This document shows, in pieces, positions 44,942 to 55,360 of a stretch of DNA of 64,000 bases; position 1 is the stretch's first letter; every line of letters starts with the position of its first letter. Source of the stretch: Bradyrhizobium sp. 190 (GTDB lineage: Bacteria > Pseudomonadota > Alphaproteobacteria > Rhizobiales > Xanthobacteraceae). The position numbers were made by a program, and so were the translations under genes. The notes beneath the pieces are model-generated. The model saw nothing but the letters and a program-made list of their open reading frames with translations, was not told the origin of the DNA and made no database searches. Where the stretch lies: positions 496,001-560,000 of the forward strand of contig NZ_JADPJL010000008.1 of the NCBI RefSeq assembly GCF_023073415.1, in the 5' to 3' direction.

Positions 44942-45910
44942 CTACAACGTCACAACGATCTTGCCGAGGTGCTTGTTGGCTTCCATGTGCTCGAACGCCT
45001 TGCCGATCTCCGCGAACGGATAGACCTTGTCGATCGGCAGTTGCAGTTTTCGCGATTCCACCGCGCCCCAGATGTCTTTCCGGACCTCGTCAAAAATCTC
45101 GCGGACTTCCTCGATGGTGCGGGTGCGGAAGGTGACGCCGATATAGTTGATGCGGCGGGCGGCGTGCAGGTCGAAATTGAAATCGGCGTGGGTGCCGCCG
45201 AGCCGGCCGACATTGACGATGCGGCCCTTGACCTTCGTTGCCGCGAGATTCTGGTTCGCGACTTTGCCTGAGACCTGGTCGACGATCAGGTCGACGCCTT
45301 CGCCATTGGTCGCCTTCAGCACCTGATCGACCCAGCTGGGGTCGCTGGAGTCGATCGCGAGATCGGCGCCAAATTCCTTCAGCCGGCCGCGGCGCATCGC
45401 ATCCGTGGATGAGCCGATCACGATTTTTGCGCCCTTGAATTTTGCGATCTGCATCGCCATCAGCCCTACGCCGGAACTGGCGCCCTGGATCAGCACGGTC
45501 TGTCCCGCCTGCAGCGCGCCGTTGGTCACCACTGCATTGTGCATGGTGGCGAGCGCGACGGGGAGGGTGGCGGCTTCCTCAAAGTTCATGTTCGAGGGCG
45601 CGCGGAACAGCCGGCCGTGATCGGCCAGCGTGTATTCGGCGAACGCCGCGCCGCCCGAGCCCATGATCTTGTCGCCGACCTTGATGCCCTTGGCGTCCGG
45701 GCCGAGCTCGGCGACTTCGCCCGCCCATTCCATGCCGAGCACGGTGCCGACGCCGCCGGCCGCGCCATGTACATGGCCCTTGGTCATGCCGAGATCGGCG
45801 CGGTTGAGGCCGCAGGCATGGACCTTGACCAGCACCTGCGTGCCCTTCGGCGAGGGTTTTGCGACGTCGGCAATCTCGGCGCCGCTGGCGCCGTAGACAT
45901 AGGCTTTCAT
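44942..45910 (-). CDS. Zinc-type alcohol dehydrogenase / NAD(P)H:quinone oxidoreductase-like protein
   Basis: A 322-aa MDR-superfamily oxidoreductase with the Rossmann motif IQGASSGVGLMAMQIAK (about residues 145-160). It lacks the zinc-binding Cys/His set of classical ADHs, so it fits the quinone-oxidoreductase subgroup that reduces quinones or enones with NADPH. It is followed on the same strand by nothing close; nitronate monooxygenase lies upstream, so the two may be transcribed together. Confidence 0.85.
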   Translation of the reverse strand: MKAYVYGASGAEIADVAKPSPKGTQVLVKVHACGLNRADLGMTKGHVHGAAGGVGTVLGMEWAGEVAELGPDAKGIKVGDKIMGSGGAAFAEYTLADHGRLFRAPSNMNFEEAATLPVALATMHNAVVTNGALQAGQTVLIQGASSGVGLMAMQIAKFKGAKIVIGSSTDAMRRGRLKEFGADLAIDSSDPSWVDQVLKATNGEGVDLIVDQVSGKVANQNLAATKVKGRIVNVGRLGGTHADFNFDLHAARRINYIGVTFRTRTIEEVREIFDEVRKDIWGAVESRKLQLPIDKVYPFAEIGKAFEHMEANKHLGKIVVTL

Positions 45911-45940
45911 GGCTCTTCTCTTTCTTTGCTAATAGCGCGG

Positions 45941-47068
<1,128 letters not shown>

Positions 47069-47214
47069 CTACCGGGAGCGGGTGGTGGTCAGGGCAAGGC
47101 CATCATGCAAAAGCGGGGCTTGTTCCGCAGTGCGAACAATTCCGCAAAGAGTCCGGCATTTCCGATGTTACCCGCGGACTGGACATGCCGACCTCCAATC
47201 GCGTTGGTAGTGCC

Positions 47215-50200
47215 TTACGAAGCCAACTCATCAAGTAGTGCGGCGGCTTCTTTGAGGTTCGGTGTCTCGAAGCCTTCGGTGAAGCAGGCATAGATCGGCG
47301 CGAGCAGGTCGCGGGCGTCGGTGCGCCTGTCTTGATCGCGCCAGAGGCGGGCCAAGCTGATGGCGGCGCGTAATTCCCAATGCCTCGCGTCCTGTTTCTG
47401 CGCTGTTTGAAGCGCGCGGCACAACCAGCGTTCGGCATCGTGTCGATCCGATGTGGTGATCAGCACCTCTGCCATGAGCCGACACAGCTCCGCCTCGTAC
47501 CATCGCTCGTCGGTTCGCTCGACCACCGCCAAGGCCTCAACTAACAGGGTGATCCCTTCGGCGGTTCGGTTTGCTCGCCGGTGCGCTTCCGCCAGAAGAC
47601 CAAGATAGTAAGGCACCTTGATCTCGGCACCCGTCGCCCGTTTCGCCGCCAGACCCCACTGTATCCTGCTGATGGCCTCCTCGATGGATCCTCCCAGCGC
47701 GAGCAGGGCCCATCCTCGGAAACAGGTCCCTGTTCCCACGAAGTGGGGAAAACCTTGTTCGGTGGCGAGGGTTACCAGCTCCTCGGCTCGTTCAGCGAGG
47801 ATCGCGCCGTCGCCGCGAAGTTGGTGAAAGACACAATTGACGTGCAGAGCAAACGCCAATGTATAAGGCTGCGACAGCTCGCGCGCCCAGGCCAGCGCGT
47901 GTCGGCTTTGCACCAGCGCCTGATCCGATTGTCCCAGCAGCAGAAGTGTCCAGGCGACGAAACTATCGCAGATAACGCGGATGTCGTGGGGCGCCAGCCG
48001 TGGAGGTCGGTGCTCCGCCGGATCATAGAGGTTGAGCGCCTGCTTCAGATGGTTGAGCGCACGGCTGAATTTGGCGTGAAATAGATGGCTGATGCCCAAG
48101 TTCCGATGCGCCATCAGCTTGGTGTCGCTGTCATTTCGGTTTTCGGAAAGTACCGCTAACTCGTCCGCCAGCTGACGAGCGGCGCGGAACTCCGCGCGAT
48201 TGTGCAAGAACGACCAGGCGCCGCCCAGGGCTATCGCCAGCTGGGATCCCTCCGGGGCCTCACGGCACAGCTCACGAGCACGGGCATACGCTTCACCGGC
48301 TTGAGGCGATGCCCATCCCTTGGCCGCCACGAGGGCCCCAGCAAGGGCGAGCTGAAGAGAAAGTTCGCTCGATTGGCGCTGCGGACTTTTCGGCAGGCTG
48401 GCAAGCAACTCGAGCGCCTTGCCAAAGTGCGCAGCGGCCTCGGCCATCGTCGAACGTTGGACGGCCAAGCGCCCAGCCTTGTCCCAATACTCAATTGCCT
48501 TTTCAACGAGGCCAGCCCCGGCACAATGCTGAGCCATGAGCTCGGGCTGAGCTGCGGCAATCTCCGAAAACTGGCGTTCCAGCGTGGTGGCAATACGGCC
48601 ATGCAGTTGCTGCCGTCGGGCGCGCAGCAAGGTGCTGTAGGCCGCGTCCTGCACAAGCGCGTGCTTGAAGGTGTAGGTGGCATCCGGCGGGGTCCCGCGT
48701 CGGAACACCAGCTCGGCGCGTATGAGCTGCTCCAAAGCGCCCTCCAGCCGCAGTTGGGGCATTTCGGCGACGGCACTGATCAGCTCGTGGGAAAACTGAC
48801 GCCCGAGCGTCGCCGCGATCTGCGCCACTTCTCGAGTTGGCGCCAATCGATCGAGCCGGGCCAGAAGCGAGGCCTGGAGAGTCGTCGGGATCGTCAAATG
48901 GTTTCCTGGGCCGGTCATCCATCCGCTTTCAAGGACAGACTTTGTCAACTCCTCGATGAATAACGGCACGCCATCCGTACGATCGATGATCTGGTCGGCA
49001 ATCTCCTTGGGCAGCGTCTTGCCCCCGGTTACGTGCGCGATCATCTCGGCGCGGCGCCGTGGTGGCAAGCGGTTGAGGCTGAGCAATGTCACATGCGGAC
49101 GGCCGACCCAGGGAGGCGTGAACTCCGGTCGAAATGTGAGAATCATCAGAACCCGCAGCGTCGCGGCTCGATCTATAAGGAGATCAAGCCACTCCAGCGT
49201 GGTGGGGTCGCTCCAATGGATGTCTTCCCATAGCATCAGCAGCGGCTGCCGCGCCGCGAGTCCTTCGACCTGCGCCACCTGCACATGAACCGTTTTCTCC
49301 TTGCGCTTCTGCGGCGTGAAATTGAGCGGCGGGTAGCGGTCGCCGGTCGGTATCGACAGCAAGTCCGCCAATAGAGGGACGGCTTCGCTCAGATCCTTGT
49401 TTGCAATAGCAAGCACCGCCACAAGCTTATCCAGGCGGGTCTCGGCCGTATCCTCGCGTCGAAATCCGGCCGCCTCCTCGAGCTGGGTGATGCTGGGATA
49501 AAACGCACTGTGCTGATGATGTGGCGAGCAGAAGTAACGCAGCCGCGTGTGCGGCTCCTTGCCCAACTGCTCCAGCAGGGTTTGTGCAATGCGCGACTTG
49601 CCGATGCCCGGCTCGCCTACGATCAGGACGACGGAACCGTCGCCGTCCTTTGCCCGCTCCCAGCGCCGCGTCAACAATGCGATCTCTTCCTCACGACCGA
49701 TCAACGGCGTGCTGGCGGCCCGAAGGGCCTCGAACCGACTGCCGACCAGGCTCGCGCCCAAGGCCCGCCAGACATGCACCGGATAGTCAAATCCCGCGAC
49801 GGGCAATGTGCCGAGATCGCGATAATCAAACAGGCCACCAAGCATGCGGCGCGTGCTGTCTGCGATGACGACCGTGTTCGGCTCGGCAAGCCCCTGAAGC
49901 CGTGCCGCAAGATTAGGGGTCTCACCAATGACCGCTTGTTCCTGAGCGGCGCCTTCGCCCAGCAGATCACCGACGACTACGAGCCCGGTGGCGATACCCA
50001 CACGCGCCTGCAGCGAGGTCTCCGGCCTCGCATCGAGCTGGGCCATGGACTCGATCAAGGCTAAGCCCGCGCGCACCGCTTGTTCGGCGTCCTCCTCGTG
50101 TGCCTGCGGGTAACCGAAATATGCCAGCACACCGTCACCGAGATATTTGGCAACAAAGCCGCCGGAGTTGGTGATCACCTCGGCGCAACGGCGGTGATAG

Positions 50201-50535
50201 GCGCCGATGATGTCGCGTAGCTCCTCCGGATCGAGCCGAGCCGACAGAGCCGTGGAACCAACGAGGTCGACGAACATGACCGTGAGCTGGCGACGTTCGG
50301 CTTCGGGAACCTTGCCGCCGGACCCGAAAGGTTCGGCCGTGTCACGACAAGTTTCAGGCCGCAACGCGGCGATCGCATCGAGGAGAATACGGCGATGTCC
50401 GACCGCCGTCACGCCGAGGTCTTTGAGGTCCTCGGCGGTCAGCTTGGGCAGGATTGCCTCGTCGATCGCATTTTCCCGGAATGCCTGCTCGTGGCGTTCC
50501 AGGCCGAGGCCGCGCAGCCAGGAAGAGATATCCAT
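47215..50535 (-). CDS. SAM domain-adenylate/guanylate cyclase-ATPase-TPR signalling protein
   Basis: A 1106-aa protein. Domain order: a SAM domain (about residues 1-60, MDISSWLRGLGLERHEQAF), a class III cyclase domain (about 85-260: FVDLVGSTALSARLDPEEL, KYLGDGVLAYFGYP), an AAA/STAND-type ATPase (about 280-620, Walker A GEPGIGKSR, Walker B-like LLMLWED) and TPR helices to the C-terminus. Cyclase activity and oligomerisation may be gated by the ATPase. ATG at 50535 is chosen over GTG 50544. Single gene; signal unknown. Confidence 0.88.
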   Translation of the reverse strand: MDISSWLRGLGLERHEQAFRENAIDEAILPKLTAEDLKDLGVTAVGHRRILLDAIAALRPETCRDTAEPFGSGGKVPEAERRQLTVMFVDLVGSTALSARLDPEELRDIIGAYHRRCAEVITNSGGFVAKYLGDGVLAYFGYPQAHEEDAEQAVRAGLALIESMAQLDARPETSLQARVGIATGLVVVGDLLGEGAAQEQAVIGETPNLAARLQGLAEPNTVVIADSTRRMLGGLFDYRDLGTLPVAGFDYPVHVWRALGASLVGSRFEALRAASTPLIGREEEIALLTRRWERAKDGDGSVVLIVGEPGIGKSRIAQTLLEQLGKEPHTRLRYFCSPHHQHSAFYPSITQLEEAAGFRREDTAETRLDKLVAVLAIANKDLSEAVPLLADLLSIPTGDRYPPLNFTPQKRKEKTVHVQVAQVEGLAARQPLLMLWEDIHWSDPTTLEWLDLLIDRAATLRVLMILTFRPEFTPPWVGRPHVTLLSLNRLPPRRRAEMIAHVTGGKTLPKEIADQIIDRTDGVPLFIEELTKSVLESGWMTGPGNHLTIPTTLQASLLARLDRLAPTREVAQIAATLGRQFSHELISAVAEMPQLRLEGALEQLIRAELVFRRGTPPDATYTFKHALVQDAAYSTLLRARRQQLHGRIATTLERQFSEIAAAQPELMAQHCAGAGLVEKAIEYWDKAGRLAVQRSTMAEAAAHFGKALELLASLPKSPQRQSSELSLQLALAGALVAAKGWASPQAGEAYARARELCREAPEGSQLAIALGGAWSFLHNRAEFRAARQLADELAVLSENRNDSDTKLMAHRNLGISHLFHAKFSRALNHLKQALNLYDPAEHRPPRLAPHDIRVICDSFVAWTLLLLGQSDQALVQSRHALAWARELSQPYTLAFALHVNCVFHQLRGDGAILAERAEELVTLATEQGFPHFVGTGTCFRGWALLALGGSIEEAISRIQWGLAAKRATGAEIKVPYYLGLLAEAHRRANRTAEGITLLVEALAVVERTDERWYEAELCRLMAEVLITTSDRHDAERWLCRALQTAQKQDARHWELRAAISLARLWRDQDRRTDARDLLAPIYACFTEGFETPNLKEAAALLDELAS

Positions 50536-50788
50536 GGCGTTCACACTTGGCCACTCTCATCCACTTCGCCGCCACGTTAGCCGTGCGCTGTCGGTCGGGC
50601 CGCTCGCGGACCAATCCGTGGCACCAGGATGAGAACGCCAGTTTATCCCACTCCATCGAGTGAAACACGCCCTTTTTGGCTTGTGAGGTCATGCACGGCG
50701 ATGGCGGATGGCGCGAGCGTGCCGAAGCCAGATGGGCGGTTGCTTGCATGGTCGAATTCCGGCCGAGGCTGCAGTCTCTCTCGTCAGG

Positions 50789-51457
50789 TTATCGAATATC
50801 CGAGCCGCGTTTCGGTGCTCGAAGTGCGTAGAGTCTTTGGTAGATCATCGACTCCGGTATCCAATCAAGCAAGGTGTGTCCAAGCGGCAGCTTGATCAGG
50901 CCAGCGATAATTCTGGATGAAGGCGGATACCAATAAACCGACAGGTTATAAAATTTAAGGGGAGTGAACCCCAAAGTCGTAAACTCGTGCATCAATCGCT
51001 TATGACTGAAGTGCCTCCTGTAGTCCACAATCGGACCCGAGAGCAGAAGTATCTTGCCAGCGTGTTCTTTGGCAACTTTCTCCAAGAACGCTCCCTGCTC
51101 TTGAAAGGACAGATAGTAGACGCATTCGAGGGCCGCGATCACGTCGTACCCCTCGAATGACGCTTGCAAAAAATCAGCGCATTCAAATCGGGCATTTGGC
51201 AGGTTCAGCGATCTAGCGCGAGCAATCGCCACATCGCTTATGTCGATGCCAACCACGGATCGTGCTTTGCTGAAAGTTGCGTGAGTCAGGTGGCCTTCGC
51301 CGCAACCGAGTTCAAGAACAGATTTGTTCCGGATGAATGGCTTCAGGCGTCGGCGCAAGACCTTATCCCTGAATTGTGCGTGGGAAATATGCCAGGGGTC
51401 AGGAGTTGCGTAGTAGAGATTGAAATCTGCGGCTGTTCGCATTGCTGGTTTCCGCAT
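50789..51457 (-). CDS. Class I SAM-dependent methyltransferase
   Basis: About 222 aa with SAM motif I LELGCGEGHLTH, motif II VVGIDISDVAIARA, and ECVYYL, plus an N-terminal DPW. The layout DPW...LE.GCGEG...YYL is reminiscent of the NodS group of N-methyltransferases, but no nodulation genes are nearby and I do not claim it. The start is ambiguous: the open frame reaches 51589 but would overlap the preceding gene by 28 bp; ATG at 51457 or 51442 fits better. Confidence 0.65.
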   Translation of the reverse strand: MRKPAMRTAADFNLYYATPDPWHISHAQFRDKVLRRRLKPFIRNKSVLELGCGEGHLTHATFSKARSVVGIDISDVAIARARSLNLPNARFECADFLQASFEGYDVIAALECVYYLSFQEQGAFLEKVAKEHAGKILLLSGPIVDYRRHFSHKRLMHEFTTLGFTPLKFYNLSVYWYPPSSRIIAGLIKLPLGHTLLDWIPESMIYQRLYALRAPKRGSDIR

Positions 51458-51561
51458 TGCGCCTGTTAGAAAACAAAAGTTCTTCGCGATCTCCCAAAAC
51501 CGATTGTCTGTGCCGCGCGGCGCGATCCCGGCGCTTCGAGACTTTCCTTTGGGGGCAACGC

Positions 51562-51918
51562 CTATTGCATTTTCACCCTTTCGCGCCATCGCGCTTCGAA
51601 ACTGTCAGAATCTTTCGGTGCCCAGGCTTGTGCGTCTAACGGATTGTCAGGCTTCTCGGTGCCAACACTTGTAACTTCTCTGTTGGAAACGGGTTGCGCG
51701 GACGCCTCCTTGGGCCATTCCAACAACGATTTCGAAAGCATGGGCTTGCCTTCATACCAGCACTTTCGTCCATCGATCAGACGATAGGACCACCAACGCC
51801 CGTGCGGATTTGATGGCGCTGCGGCGCTGCATTGTTGTTTGGCCTGCGCGTTTGGCGTCCCAACTGGCAAGAGCGTAGCAATCCCGGCGGCCAAGGCGAT
51901 TGCTGGCAGTTTCCTCAT
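51562..51918 (-). CDS. Small exported hypothetical protein
   Basis: A 118-aa protein with a clear signal peptide (AIALAAGIATLLPVGTPNAQA). The mature part contains HGRWWSYRLIDGRKCWYEGKPMLSKSLLEWP, a motif seen in several small Bradyrhizobium exported proteins, with two Cys. Its start overlaps the stop of the upstream gene by 4 bp. Function unknown. Confidence 0.65.
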   Translation of the reverse strand: MRKLPAIALAAGIATLLPVGTPNAQAKQQCSAAAPSNPHGRWWSYRLIDGRKCWYEGKPMLSKSLLEWPKEASAQPVSNREVTSVGTEKPDNPLDAQAWAPKDSDSFEARWRERVKMQ

Positions 51919-52103
51919 TTGCGCACTGAAGGACTGCTCCGTTGCTGCAAGCGGCTTACAGCAACAACCAAATCGGGGCGTTCGAGAACTTCCACGAGCT
52001 TGTCGAGGATATGCTCATTGTTTTGCGGTCGGGGCCGAAGGTATTCTTCCAGTATGAGTTGCGCTTCGTTAATCGCCTGAAGAGCCAATTGTTGATCAGT
52101 CAT
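51915..52103 (-). CDS. Small hypothetical protein, 62 aa
   Basis: Helical cytoplasmic protein (TDQQLALQAINEAQLILEEYL, LVEVLERPDLVVAVSRLQQ). ATG at 52103 has AGAAGAG just upstream. The stop overlaps the start of the next gene, so the two form a mini-operon. The longer frame from 52160 is less likely. Function unknown. Confidence 0.6.
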   Translation of the reverse strand: MTDQQLALQAINEAQLILEEYLRPRPQNNEHILDKLVEVLERPDLVVAVSRLQQRSSPSVRK

Positions 52104-52214
52104 CTCTTCTTCCCCATCAAAGAAATGCCGTCCGGCCGGGAAAAAGGAGCAAGAAATCAAGCCGCCTTTTGGGAGATATCCCCGCTTTTTTTGATTACCC
52201 GATCAATTTTTGTT

Positions 52215-52345
52215 TCACTGCGGGAGGCCTGCAGCGCCTGATCGCGGCGCTTCCTGGTTCCACGCCGCACTCACGGATGCGGTCTGCATCATAAGCCGTG
52301 TCCGCCAGCGCGATGGTGCGCGGGCCGAGGTCATCCCCGTTGGCG
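52215..52345 (-). mobile_element. Remnant of an IS5-type transposase
   Basis: The minus strand encodes DDLGPRTIALADTAYDADRIRE before the frame decays; LADxAYDxDxIR is the segment around the second catalytic Asp in IS5/IS427 transposases. No termini survive. A similar but different remnant lies at 14846. The surrounding 52104-52359 holds no gene. Confidence 0.5.
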
Positions 52346-52359
52346 GACGCTGGAGGCGC

Positions 52360-53061
52360 TCAGGCCGAGCTTGCCGTCGCCACCCAGCCGCGGAACGAGA
52401 AGGCGGCATAGAAGAGCTCGACATCCGAGAATCCGGCCTCGCAAAGCAGCACTTCCTCTTCGGCAACGGAAAGCAGGGGCAGCCCGGCCATTCTCACGGC
52501 GGAGGCAATGGCCTTCTCCCGATCAACGCTGGCGCGGTCGGCAAAGGCCGCCGAGCGCGCCATCCAGCGTTCCGCACCTCCGCTCGGTACGCTGTGATGG
52601 GCGACAACAAGGCGTGCGTCCGGCTTCAGCCGACGTCGGATCTCCTGCAACGTTAGCAGCCGCTCGCTCTTATCAAGAAAGTGCAGCGTGAGCAGACATG
52701 CCGCTCCGTCGAACGACCCCGACGGTGCCGCACCGACGGTACCCTCTATCAGCTCGATCCGATCGTTGAACGGCTCGATACTGCGGCGCGCAAGGTCGAG
52801 CATGGCGGCGGAGGGGTCGACGCCGGTGAATACCCATTCCCGCCGGGCTTCAGCCATCGCCTTCAGCTCCATGCCCCCTCCCGCACCGACCACGAGAATA
52901 TGAGCCGCTTGCTGTGCCCGCTCGCTGAGGAGCAGCATCGCCATGCGATGGAGATCGGCCAGCCCCGGCACCTTCCGTGGCGTATCGTCCGCATAGGTTG
53001 CGACCATAGCCGGGTTCGAGAACGGTCCTTGGCTTTTTGTGTTGGCGTTGGGGGTGGACAT
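52360..53061 (-). CDS. Class I SAM-dependent methyltransferase (Rrf2-linked)
   Basis: A 233-aa enzyme with motif I ILVVGAGGGMELKAM, acidic residue in FTGVDPSAAMLDLA and TLHFLDKSERLLTLQEI after the core. It begins SNPAMVATYADDTPRKVPG, like methyltransferases often found next to Rrf2/YwnA-type regulators. The divergent Rrf2 gene shares a 150-bp promoter region with an inverted repeat. Substrate unknown. Confidence 0.8.
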   Translation of the reverse strand: MSTPNANTKSQGPFSNPAMVATYADDTPRKVPGLADLHRMAMLLLSERAQQAAHILVVGAGGGMELKAMAEARREWVFTGVDPSAAMLDLARRSIEPFNDRIELIEGTVGAAPSGSFDGAACLLTLHFLDKSERLLTLQEIRRRLKPDARLVVAHHSVPSGGAERWMARSAAFADRASVDREKAIASAVRMAGLPLLSVAEEEVLLCEAGFSDVELFYAAFSFRGWVATASSA

Positions 53062-53113
53062 CGGAATTCCAGAGCATGTATCAGATGGAGCTACAAAAGG
53101 GTGTGCGGCTCAT

Positions 53114-53130
53114 GTATCTTTAACAGATAC
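53114..53130. promoter_or_regulatory. Inverted repeat, probable Rrf2 operator
   Basis: GTATCT-ttaac-AGATAC lies in the intergenic region between the divergent methyltransferase (start 53061) and Rrf2 gene (start 53212). Its size and AT-containing symmetry fit an Rrf2-dimer site, which would repress both genes. Confidence 0.5.
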
Positions 53131-53211
53131 GAATGAACTCGCCTCCTGTCAACGATCATGCGGTGCTTCGTGCGCCGGTGACGCTCAGCGCATTGTTTGA
53201 GGTTTGAGGAG

Positions 53212-53655
53212 ATGAACAGAGACACCAGGCTATCCGACGTCCTACATGTGCTGCTGCACTTGGGGCAAGTCAAAGAGCCGGTGACATCAGAGGTTCTGGC
53301 GAGAAGCATGGGCACCAACCCGGCCGTGTTCCGCCGGACCATGGCGGGCTTAAGGGAGGCAGGTCACGTCCAGTCCGGCAAGGGACATGGCGGCGGCTGG
53401 CAGTTGGCGCGCCCGCTGCACCGGATCAGTCTCCTCGCTGTTTATGAAGCGCTTGGCCGACCCAATCTCTTCGCCATTGGAAACCGCAGCGATCACCCTG
53501 ACTGCCTGGTCGAAAGGAACGTCAACGCCGCTATGGCGGACACGATGGCACGAGCTGAAGCACTGTTCGTGGAGCGATTCGGACAGGTAACGCTGGACAC
53601 GCTTGCGCCGGGAAAACCGGAACCGCTTTCGGTGCATTGCCGGAAGACTGTCTAA
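53212..53655 (+). CDS. Rrf2-family transcriptional regulator (no Fe-S cysteines)
   Basis: A 147-aa Rrf2 protein with winged helix TSEVLARSMGTNPAVFRRTMAGLREAGHVQS and the wing GGGWQLARP. The three Cys that bind Fe-S in IscR/NsrR are missing (only Cys at about 103 and 143), so it is more like YwnA-type regulators. Its target is probably the divergent methyltransferase gene through the inverted repeat between them. The start is ATG at 53212; TTG at 53197 is an alternative. Confidence 0.8.
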   Translation: MNRDTRLSDVLHVLLHLGQVKEPVTSEVLARSMGTNPAVFRRTMAGLREAGHVQSGKGHGGGWQLARPLHRISLLAVYEALGRPNLFAIGNRSDHPDCLVERNVNAAMADTMARAEALFVERFGQVTLDTLAPGKPEPLSVHCRKTV

Positions 53656-53771
53656 GTACGCTTGTTCAGTCCGCGCTTACGATAACGCACTTCACGGTAA
53701 ACTGAGACCCGCCCCAGCGCCTTTGTGCTAGTGTGCCTGAGGCAATTTCTGCGTGTGTGCGGTCCAAGCGC

Positions 53772-55316
53772 ATGCCAAAGGGACCAAAAAAGCTATGCAT
53801 CTTCACCGAGCGTGGTCGGCTGATTGCGCTAGCCGTCGCGGTGGGGTTGGTGCTCGGCATGGTCGGACCTACCTCAGCACAGTTTTTTAATTTCGGCGGA
53901 TATCAGCAGCGGCCGCAACCGCAACCACAGCGCGGCGGCGGCTGGTTTGGTAACGAACAACGCGGTGGCGGCTGGTTTGGTAACGACACGTTTGCGCCGT
54001 ACCAGCAGCCGGCACCGCAGCCTCGTTATGGGCGGCAAGCGCCACCGGCGGTGCGCGAGGATTTTTCAAAGGCGCCGCCGCCCGACAAACGCAACACTGT
54101 ACCGGAGCGCCACATTCTTGTGCTCGGTGACTCCATGGCGGACTGGCTCGCCTACGGGCTTGAGGAGGTCTATGCCGATCAGCCTGAGATGGGTGTGATC
54201 CGCAAACACAAGTCAGTGTCCGGCCTGATCAAGTATCAGCCGAAGGGCGATCCAGCCGATTGGGCCGCTGCCGCCAAAGGCATTCTCGCCAACGAAAAAG
54301 CAGACGCCATTGTCGTCATGCTCGGACTTGAGGACCGCGTCGCGATCCGCGAGCCGGCAGCCGAAAAATCCCCCAGTAAATCGGCGGACAAGAAGGACGA
54401 CGACAAGAAGGACGCCAAGGCCAAACCTGATGGCAAGCCTTCGGGCGAAAAACCCGCGGCGAAGCCGGATGACGCAACCAAGGTGACGGATCCCGAATTG
54501 TCGCCAGACGATGCCGCCGACAACAGTGATGCGCGGCCGCTCACAGGACCGGAGAAGAGCGAGCGCTCGCCGAACGGCCTCCATGAGTTTCGCGAGAAAC
54601 GCTGGGTCGAACTCTACAGAGAAAAGATCGACGAGCTGATCGGCGTGCTCAAGTCCAAGGGTGTGCCGGTGCTGTGGGTAGGTCTGCCGGTGGTGCGCGG
54701 CCCCAAGGCGACCGCCGACATGGCGTTTCTGGATACGCTCTATCGAGATGCGGCCGGCAAGGCCGGCATCACCTATGTCGATGTCTGGGACGGATTTGTC
54801 GATGAAGCCGGCCGCTTTTCACAGCAAGGCCCCGATTTCGAAGGGCAGATCCGCCGGCTGCGCTCCTCCGATGGCGTGTACTTCACCAAGGCCGGCGCGC
54901 TCAAGCTCGCGCATTATGCCGAGCGCGAAATCAACCGGCTGTTGGCTGCGCGCTCCGGGCCGATTGTGCTGCCCACCGAACCGGCAACGCCCGACACCAG
55001 CGCGCGGCCGGACCAGCCGGCGCCGCGTCCGCTGGCCGGGCCGATCGTTCCCTTGGTGGGCTCCTCGGTCAGCACGGATCGATTGCTCGGCGGTCCGGGG
55101 TCGCGGCCGGTGACGATGGATGCGCAAGCAGCTCGGTTCCTGATCACAGGTGAGCCGTTGTCGGCACCAGCCGGTCGCGCCGATGATTTTGCCTGGCCGC
55201 GACGCGAAATTGGACGCGAAGGGACCAAGGGTGAGACGCCAGTGGCATCAACAGCGCTCGATGCCAACGCACGGGCGCCGGCGGCGTCGCTAAAGCCGAA
55301 AAAGCATCGCCGATAG
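53772..55316 (+). CDS. DUF459 / SGNH-hydrolase-fold exported protein
   Basis: About 514 aa. An N-terminal signal/anchor (LIALAVAVGLVLGMVG) leads to a Gln/Gly/Pro-rich stretch with GGGWFGN repeats, then the SGNH-like domain: block I ILVLGDSMADWLAYGL (nucleophile Ser), IVVMLGLEDR, and block V-like region DGVYFTKAGALKLAHYAE. A Lys/Asp/Pro-rich insert (KSADKKDDDKKDAKAKPDG) splits the domain. DUF459 proteins are predicted periplasmic acyl or polysaccharide esterases. GTG at 53733 is an alternative start. Confidence 0.75.
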   Translation: MPKGPKKLCIFTERGRLIALAVAVGLVLGMVGPTSAQFFNFGGYQQRPQPQPQRGGGWFGNEQRGGGWFGNDTFAPYQQPAPQPRYGRQAPPAVREDFSKAPPPDKRNTVPERHILVLGDSMADWLAYGLEEVYADQPEMGVIRKHKSVSGLIKYQPKGDPADWAAAAKGILANEKADAIVVMLGLEDRVAIREPAAEKSPSKSADKKDDDKKDAKAKPDGKPSGEKPAAKPDDATKVTDPELSPDDAADNSDARPLTGPEKSERSPNGLHEFREKRWVELYREKIDELIGVLKSKGVPVLWVGLPVVRGPKATADMAFLDTLYRDAAGKAGITYVDVWDGFVDEAGRFSQQGPDFEGQIRRLRSSDGVYFTKAGALKLAHYAEREINRLLAARSGPIVLPTEPATPDTSARPDQPAPRPLAGPIVPLVGSSVSTDRLLGGPGSRPVTMDAQAARFLITGEPLSAPAGRADDFAWPRREIGREGTKGETPVASTALDANARAPAASLKPKKHRR

Positions 55317-55360
55317 GGCCCAATCGCTTTTAGTGCTCCCGAACAACCGCTGTGCCAACC

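Noticed and set aside
50789..51457. Naming the methyltransferase NodS
   Set aside because: Only the DPW and YYL motifs are similar; no nod genes or nod box are near.
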